A DNA stretch of 64,000 nt from Climacium dendroides (lineage: Eukaryota > Streptophyta > Bryopsida > Hypnales > Climaciaceae), in the NCBI GenBank assembly GCA_950106755.1, contig OX467083.1, forward strand, positions 33,351,029 through 33,415,028, read 5' to 3'. Below are positions 23,485-34,515 of this stretch, piece after piece (positions within the stretch are counted from its first letter, which is position 1; every line of letters starts with the position of its first letter). The notes under the pieces are model-generated. The model saw only the letters and a list, made by a program, of their open reading frames with translations. It searched no databases and was not told where the DNA came from. The translations under genes and the position numbers were made by a program.

Positions 23485-25827
23485 ATGGGGGCTCTGGGGG
23501 CATCAGGTCAGCAGGCGGAGCAGCTGCTGGAATCGGGCCACCAGGACGTGGTGCACGACGTGGCCGTGGACTACTACGGCAAGCGCCTGGCCTCGGCCTC
23601 CTCCGATCGACTCATCAAGCTCTTCGCTCTCAGCACCGACGACGGACCCTCCACACCACTCGCCACTCTGGCCGGACACGAGGGACCCGTCTGGCAGGTC
23701 GCGTGGGCGCACCCCAAGTTTGGAAGCGTTCTCGCGTCGTGCTCGTACGACTGCAGAGTCATCCTGTGGCGAGAAGGCGCGGAGAATGAGTGGCACCAGG
23801 ATCAGGTGGGGGATCCTTGGCTTCTTCTCTTCTCTGATTGTTTACTGTCGAATGAACGTCCTAAGCTGTAGAAATGATCCGGAGGAGATTTGAGAATAAA
23901 AATGAATTGGATAGCCACAGCGGAAGTGGATTAGGTTGGGATCCGCGATTTCTGCTCTTTTCTGATTCCTTGCTCTCGCTTGAACGTCCTAAGCTGTAGA
24001 AATGACTGGCAGAAGATTTGATATGGAATTGAGTGTGTGGCTACACCCTAAGTCGATTAGGGTTTGGAGTTGTTTCCTTGACCGAAACCGGGGGAATCCT
24101 GGATCCTGTCATTTAGAACCCTAGCTAGCGAACTTTGATCAGGCAATGCGGTCTAAATACCGGGTAATTAGAGTGCAGAGTCGTCGCTTGGCGAGAAGCT
24201 GCCGAGAATAGATGGCACCGGGATCAGGTGGGGGATCCGTGACTTCTGCTCTTTTCTGATTGTTTGCTCTGGCTTGAACTTTCTAAGCTGTCGAAATTAT
24301 GAGGAGATTGATAAGGAATCGAGGACCCTAAGTGGATTAGGGTTTGATCCCTTGCCCTAAACCGGACAAGCCTGTGGTCACGTAAACCCCTAGACAGCAG
24401 ACTTCAGTTAGTCAATGCGGTCTGACTATCGGGTAATTAGAGCAAGGGTAACAGCTTGTTAGAAGTGTATTATGCATAGCTTTCCAACATGCTATTACTC
24501 GCGTGATTTGACCTAGAAATGAGCAAGAGATCCCCCCAAAATGGTTTGTTGGTTAGTTCTCTGTGTTGTCTGCAGTTTTATTTGCTGTACTCGTTCGATT
24601 TTTCGCTGTGATGTCAGTAATTTGAGTTAGGTAGATCGTTAGTAGCGTATTTCAGTAGCTTTTCAACAAGGTATTAAGCATTTGATGCATAAAATGTCAG
24701 TCTTTTGAAATTTTGTGTGCAACTATTGATTACGTGATCCTCGGGGAGCCAAGCGCTTTATACCCATCGTTCTTGATTAAGCTATGTCAAGGGAGGTAGA
24801 GGATACTAAAACTGTTAGAGACCGAATTCTGTCTCCCATGTCGATCCCTGTTATCTACAGCCACTCCTCTTTTGACACACTTGGACGGCCGTCAAAATGC
24901 TTGCAAATAGTATCCTCTAGCTTAGAGGTCAATTCGGCTGACACAATGCGACTGGCTGTAGGTATTCCAAGCGCACGAGTCGTCAGTGAACAGCATCTGC
25001 TGGGCACCTCAGGAATTCGGGCTGTGCCTCGCCTGCGGATCCTCCGATGGGACCATCTCGGTCCTGACGCATAAACCGGATGGCTCATGGGAAACCGTGA
25101 AGATTGAGCAGGCGCATCCTGTGGGAGTGACTTCGGTGTCTTGGGCTCCCGCGAGTGCTGCGGGGTCTTTTATTGGGACTGACCCGGGGCCTGTGCAGAA
25201 ACTGGTATCCGGTGGCTGTGACAACACTGTGAAGGTCTGGAAATTTATTAATTACAGCTGGAAAATGGACTGCTTTCCCCCTCTTTCTAAGCATACTGAT
25301 TGGGTGCGTGATGTTGCATGGGCTCCTAATCTTGGACTCGCGAGGTCCACCATCGCCAGTGCCTCTCAAGATGGGAAAGTTATCATCTGGACTCAGGTAT
25401 TGGATTTGCACCACCTCTGGTCTCACAAATGGTTTTTTAGTTACTCAATGCAGGATTGTGAGCTGTTATGATTCTGTACATTTGGAGAATCTGCTGTGCT
25501 GGTCTTGTTTGGGGTTCTGTTTTGTCCTTAGGGTGTCCCTGGTTGTATTTGTGCTGCGTTGTTGTACTTGTGGGGTTAGGGCTACTTCTGTTCGTCATTT
25601 CTATTGGTTGCATTGATCTAATGCATTAACATATTTTGTTTTTATCTCAGGTGAAAGATGGGGACCAATGGCAGCCATTAACTTTGAACGATTTTAAGAC
25701 GCCAGTTTGGCGGGTAAGCTGGTCCTTGACAGGAAATATATTAGCCGTGTCAGACTCCAGCAACAAGGTGACGCTATGGAAAGAAGAGGTTGATGGAGAA
25801 TGGACACAGGTCTCAAATGTGCATTGA
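23485..25827 (+). CDS. SEC13: Protein transport protein SEC13 homolog (WD40), three exons
   Basis: SEC13 is a six-bladed WD40 protein. With SEC31 it forms the outer COPII coat on ER exit vesicles, and it is also a scaffold of the Nup107-160 (Y) nuclear-pore complex; these roles come from the family. Exons are 23485-23805 (donor CAG|GTGGGG), 24962-25396 (acceptor CTGTAG|GTATTC, donor CAG|GTATTG) and 25651-25827 (acceptor TCTCAG|GTGAAA). All junctions are phase 0 and give 310 residues, normal for the family. Recognisable blocks in order are [133 protein letters not shown] and [12 protein letters not shown]. The start at 23485 places the first blade as in other plants. Intron 1 is 1156 nt and contains a duplicated exon piece; intron 2 is 254 nt. 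All blades are present, so it appears functional. Confidence 0.97.
23806..24450 (+). repeat. Triplicated segment inside SEC13 intron 1
   Basis: Three diverged tandem copies start at about 23806, 23938 and 24228. Shared anchors are GGGGATCC, CTCTTTTCTGATT, TTGAAC(G/T)T(C/T)CTAAGCTGT and GGAATCGAG or GGAATTGAG. Copies 2 and 3 also share CCCTAAGT.GATTAGGGTTTG, GCAATGCGGTCT or the like, and CGGGTAATTAGAG. Copy 3 is preceded by a copy of the end of exon 1. Confidence 0.85.
24171..24227 (+). pseudogene. Duplicate of the last 19 codons of SEC13 exon 1
   Basis: This 57-nt stretch aligns codon for codon with exon 1 positions 23749-23805. It reads [19 protein letters not shown] against [19 protein letters not shown]. 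The length is unchanged, there is no stop, and the same donor (CAG|GTGGGGGATCC) follows. It is part of the tandem duplication in intron 1. If spliced in, it would add about one partial WD40 strand in frame. No strong acceptor is visible before it, so a silent exon relic is most likely. Confidence 0.85.
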
Positions 25828-25849
25828 GCTTACATGTTGTCTTCCAGGC

Positions 25850-26275
25850 GGTCTTACATGGGATTTCTATATTATTTAGAATGTGTCCGCGCTTCTGCGG
25901 TATTTCAGACATTTGTGAAGACCCTAAGTGGAAAGACAATTACTTTCCAGAAGGATAGCTCTGACACAGTGGACTACGTAATCACAACTCTGACTTGAAG
26001 ACCGAAAGATCGAGGACAAGGAGGAAGGAGGAAGGATTGACCAGCAGAGGAGCAAGGAGGAAGGATTGACCAGCAGAAATTGAACCTTTTAAGATCCGTT
26101 GGAGGATGGTCGTACCCGGGCGAATTACTATTTTCAGAGCTCTTAACTTCGTGCTTCGTTCTGGGGGTAGGCATGTAGATTTTTGTGAAGACCTTAGCTA
26201 AGAAGATCGGGTTGAGAGCTCTGAAAATGTGAAGACGAATATCCAGAACAAGGAAGATTTGCCTCTTGATCATTA
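25850..26275 (+). pseudogene. Decayed tandem polyubiquitin relic
   Basis: Directly after SEC13 lie at least two, probably three, degenerate head-to-tail ubiquitin units on the plus strand. The first well-preserved unit reads QTFVKTLSGKTITF then DSSDTVDYV from 25906, corresponding to ubiquitin residues 2-27. It is followed by a frameshift, a KIEDKEEG...IDQQ block (about 26000-26050) and an internal direct duplication of about 30 bp around AAGGAGGAAGGATTGACCAG. A trace of the C-terminal LVLR..GG end lies just before 26173. The next unit begins ATG TAG ATT TTT GTG AAG ACC at 26173, where the second codon (Gln) has become a stop. It then has ESSENVKTNIQNKEDLPL after a deletion and frameshift. Residues before 25906 resemble the end of a preceding unit. 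It is non-functional and could be partly transcribed within the SEC13 3' UTR. Confidence 0.88.
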
Positions 26276-26438
26276 GCGTCTTATTAGGGAAGTAGTTTGA
26301 CGACTGGAGGTGTACATTGGATTGACTCTGATACGTAGTAGGATCCCATCTTCCACTTGGTGCGGTGACTTCGAGATGGTTAGAGGATAGAGGAAATCAG
26401 TATGATGTTTATGCTGTGTTATGGCTTTATTTAAATTA

Positions 26439-26444
26439 AATAAA
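26439..26444 (+). terminator. Candidate AATAAA poly(A) signal
   Basis: AATAAA lies about 610 bp after the SEC13 stop and beyond the polyubiquitin relic. If used, the SEC13 3' UTR would include the relic. The motif is common in AT-rich DNA, so this is tentative. Confidence 0.3.
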
Positions 26445-26475
26445 CTTGTTTTAGGTGTTTGTATTTGTGGAACCA

Positions 26476-28640
26476 TGTATTCTTATGATATTTTTCTGCA
26501 TTGCATAAATTGAATTTGGGTAAGTATACATGCATTGGGATTGTGTCTTACTACCTTGATTGTGAAAATTTAATCGGAAGTTTCAGAGTCTGTCGTCTAT
26601 CGTATGTTCATGTGTTGTTCAAATTTACTGCTGTGCTTGGGTTTTTTCTGTTCGCGCATAGTCTTGATGTGACTCAATAGACAAATCATGTATTTCATTC
26701 TTTGGTCTTTTCATATTGTGTCAGTCCACGCTTTGAGATACAGACCTTAGATTGACTGAATTGTTGTCAGAATGTTGTCTATTCTTTGTCAATTTTCATA
26801 GGATAAATAACTTGTGTGGAGTGGATGTTTGAAATGCTTGTGTAGTATCAGACAGCACTAGTTGAAAACCTTTGACGACAGCGAATCATATCATTTGTTT
26901 TATGATCCTTCACAAGCTTCAGTAGCTAGCCATACTCGGCGAAGTATTTCGCGATTGGAGTCGTGTTTCAGTTGACTGCAGATGAAAATCTAGCATGGCT
27001 ACAACATGACCCCAGGTACTACTGAAGGGTGCAGGCTATGCTGCTCAAAGTATAAGCAGAAATTACTCAGTTTGCACTGAAGTCGCTACTGTCGATTAAT
27101 TTGGTACGTAGTTCTAGAGCATTGATGTGGATGAATATTCCTTCCTGCGTTCACCACTTTAAAATCATTTGTCCTTCAAACCCATTGTGGAGACCGTGCT
27201 TTCATCTACTTGAACCGACTTGAACATACTGTATAGGCTTTCAATGCAGCGTTGTGGGAGGAATGGTTGCGTTTGCAATTCCTCAAGACACGGCGATCAC
27301 AAGACAGGAATCAAAATTGAACTGTGTGTGATTCATTGAATGAGTGACTTTGAAATAGTCTCCCTGTCAATGACTGCATTCGGCTGTAGCCAACTGCACT
27401 GGGGTACTTAATTGCCAGCAGGGCGTTGTCCATGCTCCATCAACACTCTCCAAAGCGCGTTTTGCCTGGCCAGGATAACCTGCGAGCACTTTGGGAGGTC
27501 TCTCCTCCACCGGTCCAAATTCGATCTGGTAAGAAGACGAAGAGCAACCAGTAGTGTCTCAATATGACCATTGACAATGGTTGAGAAGGTCGATCTGGTA
27601 TGAGACTCGGAAGACTCGGAAATTGGAACGTTATAGAGCTTAGTAGCATAACATTATGCAATTTAAACTATGCGAGACACACCAAAGTTTGCTCACAATT
27701 GAAATAGATCTGGATAACATATTCTGACAGCTTGGGACATATTCTGAAATTGATCTGTATGTTTCATGCATTTTCTTCTGATCCGTAAGAGCATCTCCAT
27801 TATTACGCATCAAATCTCCCACGCCACGTGCGAGATGGAGAGCTCAAAAAGTGCAATTTCGATGGACAGTTCTAATACGCAAGTTTGCCACGCCAAATTC
27901 TAAAAACTCACTTTCGCAGCAAGACCGTGCTCCAGGCTGATTAGGTTCCGAAATTAGGCAGTGCCCAGTTCATCCTTGAGCTTGTCGCTTGCAAGTTATA
28001 TTTGACTTGAGACAGTCAAGACTCAAGAAGTCAAGAAAAGGAACTCCCATTATTTGGGCACGCTCAAGAGATGCCAAGGACCTCAACTTTGGCGTTTCAG
28101 AGCATGGCCACCCAGGTGGGCGCAGCGACACCTCGCGGAATTTGCACCCACTATTGCTCTCCCAATAGAGTGGGCACTTAAAAAAAAAGACCAACCACTC
28201 ACCAGCTCAGGGCCTCTTTGGTGACACAAGATCATGAATTGAGGAGAATCCATGTTCAATCTTTGATTGAACATGCCACATGAAACCTTGCAGTAGCAGA
28301 TAATAGTTCACCAGTGAAAAGCACGAGCAAGTTATTTCCGCCGAGGGCTTGTCCTATGGTCTTTGTATTGTTTCTTCTATCAATGGAAATTGTCCATGTT
28401 TCAAGAAGAAAAAAAGCACAAGCAAGTAGCAAGTGAAGAAGTAGCAAAAGCCGCCACGTGGCTCATGAATCAACGATTGTGTGGAATCACGATGCTTAAT
28501 TGTGGGGGTCTCAACTCCGCTCGCAACTCCAAGACTTGCAACAACCACTCTAGCACGTCATTTTTAAATGTTATTTTTAGTCTCTTTATCCATGCAATCA
28601 TCAATCATCAATCAAAAAACAAATGTAATGACTAAATGAC
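26476..28640. other. Intergenic DNA, nothing recognised
   Basis: Composition is more balanced up to about 28.5 kb than in the repeat zones, but no frame resembles a known protein. Perfect CACGTG cores lie at about 27824 and 28455. Confidence 0.45.
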
Positions 28641-28735
28641 TTGTTCACAATGACTAAAAAATAGTCATTTCATAATCATTGTTGTGCTTGCAGTCATTGT
28701 GGACGAGTCATTTATACCCTTATTTTTTTGTAGTG
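28641..28735. mobile_element. CACTA-like right terminus, solitary
   Basis: The segment ends ACCCTTATTTTTTTGTAGTG and carries several AGTCATT/AATGACT motifs. It matches the right end of the CACTA-like element at 56143-57393 (CATTGTAGACTAGTCATTTA; ACCCTCGTTTTCTAC). No matching CACTA left end is visible upstream, so it is a truncated copy or a solo end. Confidence 0.5.
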
Positions 28736-29631
28736 ATTTTTGCATCTCTTTGAATATTGTCCAATTGAAGGAGATGAAGCTCTAGGAGGTAGAATAAAAG
28801 GCCACATATGGTCTTGGGCATATATTAAATGCCTACAAAATGACAACTTCACACTAAACAATTAATTGACCAATTGCACTCTTTGAAAATGTCTCAAAAA
28901 ATCTACTTTTTAATATTCCAAAACTACACTTTGAAAAGGGCTCCAAAACTCAAAGTTTTTAGAATGCTAAGAGTGCACCAAACTCTACTTATAGGACAAA
29001 ATTGAATTTTTAAATGTTATTTTTAGCCTTAATCTTGAATATTTTGTCCAATAGGAAAATCATTTTGGGATGAAGGTAGTAGAATAAAGCAATTGAATTT
29101 ATGATGAACAATGATTTTATGGGCCCTTCTTTGACATGCAAAGATTAAGTGTCAAGAGAATATTGTAAGGAACCTTGAGCATTTTTCCTTCACATTTGAA
29201 GAGTGCCAAAATCCTAATGCATAAGGGTATGAGTGCTTTAATAAAAAAAATACTAAGGTGCTACCTTACAACCATGAGGATGAAATTGGCAGTCCTCTAC
29301 ACAAATGTATGCATGAGGGGGTGAATGTCAATTTCTTCTCATTCTTGACCTTATTGTTGAATTAGAAGCTCATGATAAGAATAGAATATTCAACCTCTTG
29401 GAATGTATTGTTCAAAACTTCTAATCTTGTTGTTAAATAATGTTATTAATGCTTCTTGAATATTATAAATGTCTCACACAAGCAAATGTTTTGCCAATTT
29501 ATAACTCAAACCTCAATAATTCACTACAATTAATGATGAACCTTTAATGTTTAGTGCATTTTTGTGCATACTTCATTTTGGTTGTGATTCAAAGCTATGT
29601 AAAGGTCCCCACCCATTTTATGTTTTATCTC
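28736..29631. other. AT-rich intergenic DNA
   Basis: No coding frame or defined element is seen. Confidence 0.5.
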
Positions 29632-30015
29632 TTAACCCCTAAAAGACCGAGGCATTTTTTTGGCAAAAAAACACTTCAAACTGTCATTTCTATTACAAAG
29701 ATTTATAAAAATTTTAATTGTTTTTTCTCACATCTAATCATAGAATCTTACACCTAACTAGTATGACAATGTATGGAATAAATTTCAGTAAATTTTGAAT
29801 GCACAAATTGCAAGATATTTGCGTTTAAAGTGAAGAAAATGAGTTTTTTTGCACATTGTGGGATAAAGATTATTTGACTTGCCATAGGCACCAATTGAAA
29901 AAAAATGATATTTTCACTGAGATAATCAATTTTTTTATCTTCAAAAAAAGTTTCAAAAAAACATAACAGAAATCCAATTTGCCCCTTAAAGGGAAAATGA
30001 TCCTTTAGAGATTAC
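29632..30015 (-). mobile_element. TTAA-type MITE family A1, internally deleted, reverse orientation
   Basis: It starts TTAACCCCTAAAAGACCGAG with CATTTTTTTGGCAAAAAAAC, the reverse complement of the A1 right end. It ends ATGATCCTTTAGAGATTA, the reverse complement of the A1 left end. At about 384 bp it is less than half the full copy. The final TTAA is damaged. Confidence 0.72.
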
Positions 30016-30773
30016 CCCTTTAAAGATATTTGCATTCAATAATCTAGGAGCAATTCAATCCAAATGAATTTTAGCTTTCAAAAATAAATGATTTAAACTT
30101 CAAATAAAAAAGCACACAATTTGATCGTATATTTTGGGTTCTATTACATGGGGCTTGCAATTGAAACAAGTCAACTTATTTTTTAAAAAATCATTTAAAG
30201 AAAATGACATGCAAATTATCGAAAAATAGAACAAAACTTAGAGAATTTAAATCATTTTATCAATTAAAAAGAAATTTAAAAAGAAATTGGAAATATTTAA
30301 AGTTTAAATCATTTTAAAAGCAATTGGAAATTAAAATTGGAAATATTGTTTCTCATTTTAACTTCTATTTTTGATATAATATATATTATTTCTATATATT
30401 GGTATTATAATTGATAGAATATCATTTCCACCTTTTTTGAATCACAATATTTTTCTTTTTATATGAGCTGGGGGGTGAATTGACCCCTCTCTCATTCTTC
30501 CAAAGTCATTCCAGGGATGCATCTAAAAATGACTCCCTATTTTGAGCTTGATTAATTTGTCTTCTAAACTTTTCATAATAAATTTAGGGCCTCTGATTGC
30601 AAATATAAATTAAAAATTTGCAAATTTTTTCATGTGTGGCAAATAAAAAATTTCAGCATTTTTCCTTAGGGACAAGGAAGGTTTCTAAATAATACCAACA
30701 TTTCTTTGGTAAAGAAAACACTGGTAATTTTTAGAAATAGAAGGAGTAGCACTTGACATGAAGATGGGGGTTA
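30016..30773. other. AT-rich intergenic DNA
   Basis: Nothing recognised. Confidence 0.5.
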
Positions 30774-31335
30774 TTAACCTTGGAGCGCTTCGACGTCCAT
30801 TTTTTGGATGATGAATAGATTGAAGTTCTTGTTTCTATCTTGTTCCTGCTTGGATGAAAGTCATCCTAATTTTGGGTGATACTTTATCAAGTTCTTCTCT
30901 TATCTAATGGTTGGATTTGGTGTTCCTAGAATACAATTTTTTCTAAAATTACACATGTGGAAGTGTGACAAGTGGTCAAATTGCATTGACTCTAGTTCAA
31001 AACTAGATTTGCAAAAAATAAGGCTATAGATGTAAAGAACACAAAAATTTCAAAAAATCACCATGTCAAGAGAACCTGATTTTAAATCCATTCCAATAAG
31101 TTTTGGACCAAAAATGATAATATTTTGCCTATAATCAAATTTTGAAGAAATTTTGAAATTTTCCTTTCCAAATTTATAGAAAAATATTGGTGATAGCATT
31201 GGTGAATCAAACCATATAGATGGAATTTAAAATTCAAAATCTACAACTTTCCTTTGTATTCTTCCAAATTGCACTTTATAATGATTTTCTCCAAATTGTC
31301 AATTTTGGAGAAGAGTCTAGACGCTCCAAGGTTAA
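30774..31335 (+). mobile_element. TTAA-bounded MITE family B
   Basis: The left end TTAACCTTGGAGCGCTTCGAC and the right end GTCTAGACGCTCCAAGGTTAA give terminal inverted repeats with 14 perfect bases, bounded by TTAA (562 bp). The interior matches the second copy at 56630-57206 (TGGATGAAAGTCATCCTAAT; GAAAAATATTGGTGATAGCA). It is non-coding. Confidence 0.88.
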
Positions 31336-32044
31336 TATAAAGATGGGGTATGAATATAGTTTTATTTTTATTTTCCTAAAACAATTTAAAAGGAAAAAGG
31401 AAAAATGGAAATTGTCCATGTGTTTTAAGAGAAAGGAGAAAAACAAAATAATAAAAAAATAAATTATAAATTATAAGTTATAAATTATAAAATTCAAAGG
31501 AAAAATAATACAAAAAGAAAGTCCGATGTGGCATTGTCATCACCTGATCCAAATTTTTTTAATAGTAATAGTAATCTTGAATTCGTCCACATCTGACGTC
31601 CCCCCCAAAGCAGGGCATCAATAGCTCAAGAATCAGTGCCTGAATAACAAGTTAACCCTTAAAGGACATTTAAGGGTTGGTCCAGCGTTCGGGAAATTTT
31701 TGAAGGTCCTCCAACTGATTTCCGCCTTCCTGGAAAATGAGCCGGTTTTTTTTCCTTGGGCACTGGTTGCATTCTTTGAATTACAAGAAGTGCCGGTTTA
31801 TTTCCTCCAATTTCAATTTCTCACCGGCTAATTTCCTCCAAATTGAAATTGGCACCGGCTAAATTGCAAATTTCCTCTAAAATATAGAAAATGAATTTGA
31901 AAATGAAAGTACTAATTAGTATTGTATCCTTAGCAGGAATTGAACCTGAAAAAGCCCTTCACCATTTGAAGGCCAAGGATCCTCCCAACCCATGCAATAT
32001 GGAGTTGAGGATGGTCATGAAAAGGTTGCAAAAATGAAAAGAGT

Positions 32045-34098
32045 TTAAGAGGTATCAATTTCACCTTCTTCAAAGGTATCTTCTCTTGCCCTTGCAAGGT
32101 ACCGCTCAGGATTTGTATACAAATGGCGAAACTTAGAGGAATTCTTCCACAAGACAATGGCTTCTTCTATTATGTTGTCATAGTCTTTGTCAAGTCCTTC
32201 TAAGGCCAATCGCATGACACTATCCAAATTAGATGTTGTTTTACGATTTCGAAGTTTTTACTTGATGTTATTTTGCACAGAGAACGCCCTTTCACACGTC
32301 GCAGCGCTCACACATTGACACTTAGCTATCTCAGCAAGAGTTAGTAGGTTAGGGTACTTCAATTTCAAAGATGGACTCCAACTAATGGAAGCCCATATAT
32401 CTGCAAAAGTTCTATCTGTCCACTTTGTACTACCTTGCAACTTGAAAGTAAAAAACTCTTGCTTACAAGCTGTTGCATCTACCAAGGAAAGAAAAAATTT
32501 TCCTCCTTCGCTTTTCTGTTGTCCATACTACTGCAAAAGCAAATCTAACTCCACAACTCCCCATGATGCCAAACCAATTTGCCTATGAGGCATGTGAATG
32601 GGGTTAAAATTTTTGAAAGCATCAATAACATCATTGTTTTTAAACCTAACCTCTAGAGCCAAACAAACTGCTTCTGCATAGAACTTTTGAAATGATAGGG
32701 CAACCTCTAAATTAGAGCATGTAGGATCCTTAGTCATTTCAATATTGTGGAATTTGGACCCCCTAATTTCACTAGGCAAGCGACAAAGATAACCACCTGG
32801 GGGTCCAAATTCCGGGAGGACATGAAAACTTGTATTAGGATTAAAAATATCTTGGATTAAATCACAAGAGTCAAGAAGGAAATACATGCGGATAGATGCC
32901 ATCTCTGTCTTTACAATAGAGCCAATAATCGAAATATCAACAAGTTTAGATTGAAAAATTTTGGACAATTTCGAAAGCATGTGCAAAATATCAGCCAAAA
33001 AATATAAAATGTAAATGAATTTGAAGTCCCGCAACTTAGTAAACAAGTCAGGAATGTTAGCATCATCGTTAGATGAACTATCACGCAAATAAGTGAGGAC
33101 AGATCCCAGAGAATCACACAATGTGGTCATTGCTTGCCACCTAGAAAGCCAATGAATTTTATAGTACATTTTAAGGGTTTTTTGAGCATCATTTAGTTCA
33201 CTCTAGAGGGTTTGCAAGGCAGATTTCCTTTTAGATGATTTTTTGAAGTGACCAGCCAAAGCATTCAATATAGAATCCACTACAGTGGACATTTCTTTAC
33301 AAGCTTCATTTTTAGAGGCCTCTAGGGTTGCCAAATTGGTTCTATGGGCTATGCAATGAGTGGAAGTGAGAAATGGGTTCATTTTTTTTAATCGAGCTGC
33401 CACCCAATGTTTTTCCCAACCATGGTTGAAGCTCCATCTGATCCAAATCCAATGCAATTGTTGAGATTTAGGTCCCATGTCTTAGTGGCAGCTATAAGAG
33501 TGTCAAATATCATTTTAGAATCTTTTTTTCCATCTTCAATCCACGATAAACCCAAGAATGAAGTGATAGGAAGAATTGCCTCTAAAAAAGTAGCAAAAAC
33601 TAAAAGGTGTCCTTTAACATAAATATCTATGGATTCATCAATCATTAAGCCATAAAATTTAGAATCCCGAACTCTCTCTAAAACCTTCTTTTGAATAACA
33701 GAAGAAAGACCAAACACCATTTCAGCACACGATTTATCATCATGGTAAATTTTTTCGGTGATGGGAGCTTTACAAGAAAGTAGAAGTTCACATAAGCTAG
33801 GAAATTTATGGAAAGGGAGAGTTTCCTTCCCCATAAAATATGCAACTCTAAAAAAGAATACCATTGCTTCATCACAACTGCGATTTGCAGTTGCAACGGC
33901 CTTTTGCAAAGCTTTTTGTCCCCCATGTTTAGCCCAAGCCAATTTTTGGTGTTCTACAGTTTTACTATGGTCTTGCAAGGCTGAAATTTTAATGTTTGTG
34001 GAACCCTCAGTGGCATATGTAAATTTACCACCACCTTCTTTACAAGTCTTACAAAAAACCCTCCCCAAATCACGATTGAATTCCACCCAATCGTACAA
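32045..34098 (-). pseudogene. hAT-family transposase, disrupted
   Basis: This is a nearly full-length hAT transposase of the zinc-finger-containing type common in plants. The N-terminal frame (34098-33388) has a TTF/BED-like finger (CKTC ... HSKTVEH), then GLMIDESID and GFGSDGASTMVGK, which hold the first two acidic residues of the catalytic triad. A frameshift near 33415 moves to a second frame with VAARLKK, NPFLTSTHCIAHRTNLA, the central region, and the C-terminal dimerisation segment YPNLLTLAEIAKCQCVSAAT followed by CERAFS. That second frame is cut by stops at 33203, 32528 and 32258 but stays in register to the final stop at 32045. One frameshift and three stops make it non-functional, though it is relatively young. 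Confidence 0.93.
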
Positions 34099-34384
34099 TT
34101 CATACCATGAATCTTTCCACTCTAAATTTGCTTTCTCAATGTCATTAGGTTCCTTGTTAGGTGTGATGGATGAAGAAGATCCAATTCATGCACGTCTCTA
34201 CTAGATCCAACCTTAAAGAACATATCTCTCATGCTCGTTTAGCCATGAAAAAAAATTTGAAAACACAGAAAGAGAAAAGGTAAGAAGCTCTTCTCTAAAG
34301 CTTGCAGTAGTTCAGAAGAGTTGTACTGTGGTAGCAGCTCAACACAAATGGTAGTAGTAACATCAACTCAAATAATCGCTTTGT

Positions 34385-34515
34385 AGCACCTCCAAGCTCC
34401 AAGCAGCAATATTTACACCTCAGTGGCACCTCCAAGCTCCAAGTAGCAATATTCACACCTCAATATCACCTCCAAACTCCAAAGCTCCAAGCAACAATAT
34501 CTATATCTTAGTACA
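34385..34515. repeat. Three-copy tandem repeat of about 50 bp
   Basis: CACCTCCAAGCTCCAAG(C/T)AGCAATAT(T/C) followed by CACACCTCA- or TACACCTCAGT-type sequence occurs three times with drift, in the 5' non-coding part of the hAT element. Confidence 0.75.

Noticed and set aside
23300..23893. Alternative long frames (197, 152, 97 codons) over SEC13 exon 1
   Set aside because: They are shadows of the GC-rich SEC13 coding exon; only the SEC13 frame shows WD40 sequence.
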